Part shown: positions 58,707 to 64,000 of the stretch, in pieces
Layout of the letters: each line of letters opens with the position of its first letter
Numbering within the stretch: position 1 is the stretch's first letter
NCBI GenBank assembly: GCA_000437215.1
Contig: FR898652.1
Coordinates: 8,816 to 72,815 of the forward strand
Direction: 5' to 3'
DNA: 64,000 bases
Origin: Clostridium sp. CAG:440
Lineage (GTDB): Bacteria; Bacillota; Clostridia; TANB77; CAG-508
Notes under the pieces: model-generated
Seen by the model: only the letters and a program-made list of their open reading frames with translations
The model's database searches: none
What the model was told of the DNA's origin: nothing
Program-made: the position numbers and the translations under genes

Positions 58707-59028
58707 TAACAAATATAATTACGAAATTTTTTTAAAATTTGTGTTTGTAGAAATAATTGTTTGGCAAAAAAAAATCTTTTTGTTCTTACGGAATAGCTAC
58801 ATTAGATTTCCACATGGTACTGTTAATAAGGTGTTTAAAAAATGTGAATATTTCAGTTTTACACAATTGTAATATTTCGTTGTGGATTAATCTTCCATTT
58901 TTCCACAAAATTATACACGTGAATTTTATTACGCACATAAGATATCAACATAGTTTTCCACAGTTTCAACAGTACCTAATACTATTACTACTAAAAATAT
59001 TATATTTTTTATAAAGGAGGAGCGAGCA
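58707..59028. promoter_or_regulatory. oriC: dnaA-dnaN gap with DnaA-box-like cluster
   Basis: No gene. TGTGGATTA (58881-58889), TTTTCCACA (58898-58906 and 58954-58962) and TTATACACG (58911-58919) each differ from the DnaA box TTATNCACA at one base. The gap is AT-rich, consistent with the unwinding half of oriC. Confidence 0.65.
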
Positions 59029-60147
59029 ATGAAAGTTGTTTGTTATAAGGATAAAATCCTTAAAGCTATTAATTCCGTAGTAAAAGGTGTTGCATCAAAA
59101 ACAACAATGCCTATACTAGAAGGAATACTTATTCAAACTAATGATAATGAAATAAAATTAACAACCTATGATTTAGAAATAGGAATAGAATATGTTATAG
59201 AATGTGAAGTTAAAGAACAAGGAAGTACAGTTGTTAATGCAATAATGTTTAGTGAAATTATAAGAAAACTTCCAGATACAGAAATAAGTATATCTGTTAA
59301 TGCTAATAATTTATTAGAAATAGAATGTGAAGGTTCTTTATATAAATTAGCAACTATGAATCCAGAAGAATTTCCTGAACTTCCAAAAATAGAAGTTGAA
59401 AATGGGATAGAAGTAGAACAAATTAATTTAAAAAATATGATTAAGAAAACTATTTTTGCTGTAAGTATGGAAGAAAGTAGACCAATTTTTACAGGATGTT
59501 TATTTGAAATAGAAAATAATAAATTAAATTTAGTTGCAGTTGATGGATTTAGATTAGCGCTTAGAAGTTTATTTTTAAATAAACCTACACAAAATTTTAG
59601 TGCTGTAATTCCTGGTAAAACATTAAATGAAGTTAATAAAATATTATCTGATTCATTTGATATAGTAAAAATAGGGGTTTCAAAAAATCAAGCATTATTT
59701 GAAATGGAAAATTGTAAAATTGTTACAAGAATTTTAGATGGAGAATTTTTAAATTATAAAAATGTTATTCCAAATAATTGGGATACAAGAATATTAGTAA
59801 ATAAAAGCAATATTCAAAATAGTTTTGAAAGAATTAGTTTAATTTCAGCATCATCTGTTGAAAAAGAAAAAAAATACCCAGTTAAAGTTCAAGTTGATAT
59901 AGGAAAAGTTACAATTTCTTGTACAAACCAAACTGGTGATGCAAAAGAAGAATTATATGTTTCTACAGAAGGTAAAAATTTAGAAGCAGGATTTAATCCA
60001 AAATATTTCTTAGATGCATTGAAATCAATTGATGATGAAGAAGTTTATATAGAATTTGGAACAAGTATTTCACCATGTTTAGTAAAATCAACACAAAATA
60101 ATGATTATGTGTATATGATTTTACCAATTAGATTAAAAGAAGATTAA
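59029..60147 (+). CDS. dnaN: DNA polymerase III sliding clamp (beta)
   Basis: 372 residues, three-domain clamp. Start KVVCYKDKILKAINSVVKGVASKTTMPILEGIL, central VDGFRLALRS and C-terminal MILPIRL. GGAGG upstream of the ATG. Confidence 0.97.
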   Translation: MKVVCYKDKILKAINSVVKGVASKTTMPILEGILIQTNDNEIKLTTYDLEIGIEYVIECEVKEQGSTVVNAIMFSEIIRKLPDTEISISVNANNLLEIECEGSLYKLATMNPEEFPELPKIEVENGIEVEQINLKNMIKKTIFAVSMEESRPIFTGCLFEIENNKLNLVAVDGFRLALRSLFLNKPTQNFSAVIPGKTLNEVNKILSDSFDIVKIGVSKNQALFEMENCKIVTRILDGEFLNYKNVIPNNWDTRILVNKSNIQNSFERISLISASSVEKEKKYPVKVQVDIGKVTISCTNQTGDAKEELYVSTEGKNLEAGFNPKYFLDALKSIDDEEVYIEFGTSISPCLVKSTQNNDYVYMILPIRLKED

Positions 60148-60209
60148 AAAACTTTGAAATTCTTATTTCCGTAAATTTTGAAGATAGTTTTACACAATTG
60201 GAGAACAAA

Positions 60210-61280
60210 ATGTGGATAAGTAATATTAAAATTAAAAATTTTAGAAATTATACAGATGAAAAAATTGAATTAAACAAAAATATTAATGTATTTTATGGAG
60301 AAAATGCTCAAGGGAAGACAAATATTATTGAGGCAATTTATTTAACTGCAATGGGAAAGTCATATAGAACAAAGAAAGAAAGTGAAATGATAAATTTTAA
60401 TTCACAAAATTCTTTAATTGAAGTTGAATATTTTAAATCTGATAGAGATGGAAAAGTAAAAATTGAACTTGGTAATAAAAAAAATATTTATTTAAATGGC
60501 ATTAGATTAAAAAAACTTAGTGAATTATTAGGAAATATTCATTTAGTAATTTTTACACCAGATGATATTGGAATTTTAAAAGGTTCTCCACAAAATAGAA
60601 GAAGATTTTTAGATATTATGATAAGTCAGTTACGACCAAATTATGTGAATATTTATAATTTGTATTTAAAAACATTAGAACAAAGAAATAATTATTTAAG
60701 GCAAATTAAAGAGCAAAATAAAGATGAAAATTTGCTAGAAATTTGGGATGAAAAATTGGCTGATTATGCAGTAAATATTTATAAATATAGAAATGAGTTT
60801 ATAGAAAAAATAAAAAGCAAAATAAAAAAAATTCATTCACAAATTACAAACAATGAAGAAGAAATAGAGATAGAATATATTAGTTGTTGTAAAGAAAAGG
60901 AAGAATTTTTAAAATTATTAAAAGAAAGAAGAAAATTAGATATTATTAAAGGTTTTACAACAAAGGGAATACATAGAGATGATTTTTTAATATATATAAA
61001 TGGAAAAGAAACTAGTGTTTATGGATCACAAGGACAAAATAGAACAGCAATGCTTTCTTTAAAACTTTCTGAACTTAATGTTGTTTATGATGAAATAGGA
61101 GAATATCCAATTTTATTATTAGATGATTTTATGTCAGAATTAGATAGTAAAAGAAGAAAAAGTTTTTTAGAAAATGTAAGGGATACACAGGTTATAATTA
61201 CATGTACAGAAAAAATTTCTATTGAAAATTTAAAAACTTTTATGTATAATGTGAAAAAAGGAAAAGTATATCAAGAATAA
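60210..61280 (+). CDS. recF: Recombination protein RecF
   Basis: 356 residues from the ATG at 60210 (site GGAG at 6 bases; the TTG at 60198 overlaps it). Walker A YGENAQGKTNIIEAIY, signature YGSQGQNRTAMLSLKL, Walker B PILLLDDFMSELD. The start overlaps a perfect DnaA box (60211-60219). No S4-domain yaaA gene is present between dnaN and recF. Confidence 0.97.
   Translation: MWISNIKIKNFRNYTDEKIELNKNINVFYGENAQGKTNIIEAIYLTAMGKSYRTKKESEMINFNSQNSLIEVEYFKSDRDGKVKIELGNKKNIYLNGIRLKKLSELLGNIHLVIFTPDDIGILKGSPQNRRRFLDIMISQLRPNYVNIYNLYLKTLEQRNNYLRQIKEQNKDENLLEIWDEKLADYAVNIYKYRNEFIEKIKSKIKKIHSQITNNEEEIEIEYISCCKEKEEFLKLLKERRKLDIIKGFTTKGIHRDDFLIYINGKETSVYGSQGQNRTAMLSLKLSELNVVYDEIGEYPILLLDDFMSELDSKRRKSFLENVRDTQVIITCTEKISIENLKTFMYNVKKGKVYQE
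60211..60219 (-). promoter_or_regulatory. Perfect DnaA box inside the recF start
   Basis: TGTGGATAA, the complement of TTATCCACA, formed by codons 1-4 of recF (ATG TGG ATA AGT). Confidence 0.5.
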
Positions 61281-61296
61281 ATAGATATAATTCTAA

Positions 61297-63243
<1,947 letters not shown>

Positions 63244-63260
63244 TTTTTTTAAATAAAAAT

Positions 63261-63299
63261 TTAATGGCAGATAAGAAAACAAATCTTATCTGCCATTAA
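63261..63299 (+). terminator. gyrB terminator
   Basis: TTAATGGCAGATAAGA pairs with TCTTATCTGCCATTAA around a 7-base loop. No strong T-run, so termination may be moderate. Confidence 0.7.
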
Positions 63300-63751
63300 T
63301 CTATAAAGCCAATAATAATCTTAACTAAAACTAATATATCTAATCATAAAACCTAATATATATTGCTATATAAATAAGCTCTAAAACCAAAAATATTAAT
63401 TATTCGCTCGACCATTAATACACCATAAGTAGCCATATTCATCCAAAATCAAGGGACTATTAACAACCACTAAAAATTAGTAAATTAGATATAATAATAA
63501 TCTTAGCTCAAATATATTACCTATAATTTAACCATAAATTTAAAGAATTTTTTACAGCTTACATACAAATAATATATTCTTATCGCCGACATATAATAAT
63601 ATATAAAATATACACCATTATACATCTTTGTCCGAATATTAATAAACTTAAATAATTCTATTAATACTCTTGGCTCAACTATCATTAACCTTATAACATT
63701 ATTATGGACAAAAATAAAAATAATATTCAAAAAAATAAAAAAAATTTTTTA

Positions 63752-63778
63752 TTGCCACGGTTCCGGGTTTAATGGCAA
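63752..63778. repeat. Box with TTGCCA/TGGCAA ends and CGGTTCCGGGTTT core
   Basis: Same end and core sequence as the two boxes in the 255-bp palindrome at 18075-18103 and 18297-18325. Confidence 0.65.
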
Positions 63779-63783
63779 TCTTT

Positions 63784-63838
63784 TGTCGTTATTTGTCGAT
63801 CTGTTTTTCTTGACATTGATATAATTGCGTTATAAAAT
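63784..63838 (+). promoter_or_regulatory. Tandem Spo0A-like boxes and sigma-A promoter of the last gene
   Basis: TGTCGTT (63784) and TGTCGAT (63794) are 10 bases apart; then TTGACA (63810-63815), a 17-base spacer and TAAAAT (63833-63838). Confidence 0.65.
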
Positions 63839-63855
63839 ACTACACAAAATAGGAG

Positions 63856-64000
63856 GTGAAAAAAGTTAAAAATATATCTGCTCAAGAATGGTTGCCAATA
63901 AATTATATTTATTCAAATGGAATTATAAAAATTAATAAAAATAAATATATTAAAATTCTAAAAATAATTCCTATTAATTATAATTTAAAATCAGATTTAG
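63856..64000 (+). CDS. Start of a T4SS-associated-like protein, cut by the window end
   Basis: 48 residues visible: VKNISAQEWLPINYIYSN, then GIIKINKNKYIKILKIIPINYNLKSDL. The pattern recalls the N-terminus of Gram-positive VirB4/TraC-like proteins, but too little is seen to be sure. AGGAGG (63851-63856) runs directly into GTG; the normal spacing would place the start at GTT or ATA. Real start uncertain. Confidence 0.45.
   Translation, partial: MKKVKNISAQEWLPINYIYSNGIIKINKNKYIKILKIIPINYNLKSDL

Larger units (their letters stand above)
63300..63855. other. Gene-poor region before the last gene
   Basis: About 550 bases without a supported gene. 63300-63740 shows only stop-rich AT sequence. From 63752 onward there is a regulatory block: a TTGCCA-15-TGGCAA box (63752-63778), tandem Spo0A-like boxes (63784-63800) and a strong promoter (63810-63838). 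Confidence 0.6.

Noticed and set aside
63521..63730. 69-codon minus-strand frame
   Set aside because: No ribosome site, composition unlike coding, no motif.

Overview
The window is AT-rich DNA from an endospore-forming member of the Bacillota, probably an uncultured anaerobic clostridial lineage. The evidence is the sporulation genes (spoIIR, sleB-ypeB, spmA-spmB, a GerM-domain protein, an AbrB/SpoVT-type regulator), a strongly Firmicute gene order (ffs-dnaX-ebfC-recR; rpmH-rnpA-yidD-yidC-jag-mnmE-mnmG-rsmG-parA-parB; dnaA-dnaN-recF-gyrB) and a large 2-hydroxyacyl-CoA dehydratase/activase-like protein typical of anaerobes. The replication origin lies near 57.0-59.0 kb.

Layout. 0-10 kb: a cut VanW-domain gene, the ypeB/sleB germination pair, a MurG/UgtP-like glycosyltransferase, recR-ebfC-dnaX with the SRP RNA, tadA, a tRNA-Arg, a ComEC-like hydrolase with a DUF3006 partner, and a TtcA-like enzyme. 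10-20 kb: phosphoglucomutase and a UDP-sugar pyrophosphorylase, spoIIR, murA-walJ-rlmH, an intergenic region with a perfect leftward promoter and a 255-bp palindromic element, spmB-spmA and abrB. 20-28.8 kb: rsmI, a TrmN6-like methylase, a GerM protein, the 1445-residue activase fusion, a patatin-like lipase and a membrane J-domain protein. 28.8-44.4 kb: a leftward type IV secretion (T4SS) cluster with a VirB4 ATPase, a VirB4 N-domain-like protein, VirB6, PrgI/VirB3-like and VirB8-like proteins, four VirB2-like pilin-domain proteins and one SGNH-lysozyme-CHAP wall hydrolase. No relaxase, coupling protein or integrase is visible. 44.4-63.2 kb: yhgE-tetR, two tRNA-Ser genes and the origin-proximal housekeeping genes. 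63.2-64 kb: a gene-poor stretch and the start of another gene.

The main discovery is a decoding anomaly. Nine times in this window a gene is broken into two frames, and every break falls exactly on an in-frame CGG codon: pgm, rlmH, spmB, the patatin gene, two sites in the SGNH-lysozyme-CHAP gene, a T4SS pilin-fusion gene, mnmE and yidD. In every case skipping one base at CGG (so that CGGN reads as Gly, GGN) restores the protein; where I know the family well (RlmH, MnmE, YidD, SpmB, the patatin and lysozyme/CHAP domains) the restored sequence is the expected one. A by-eye scan of all other genes found no CGG used as an ordinary Arg codon; every other 'cgg' string is out of frame. This suggests that CGG has lost its normal Arg meaning in this organism and is decoded efficiently as a +1 frameshift, or as a four-base CGGN glycine codon. 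The broken genes are therefore annotated here as single intact genes.

Other points: three tandem Spo0A-like box pairs with exact 10-bp phasing, a repeated box with TTGCCA...TGGCAA ends, a ParB site candidate, a perfect DnaA box inside the recF start, and a terminator stem that also serves as a ribosome binding site. All calls come from reading the sequence without database searches.
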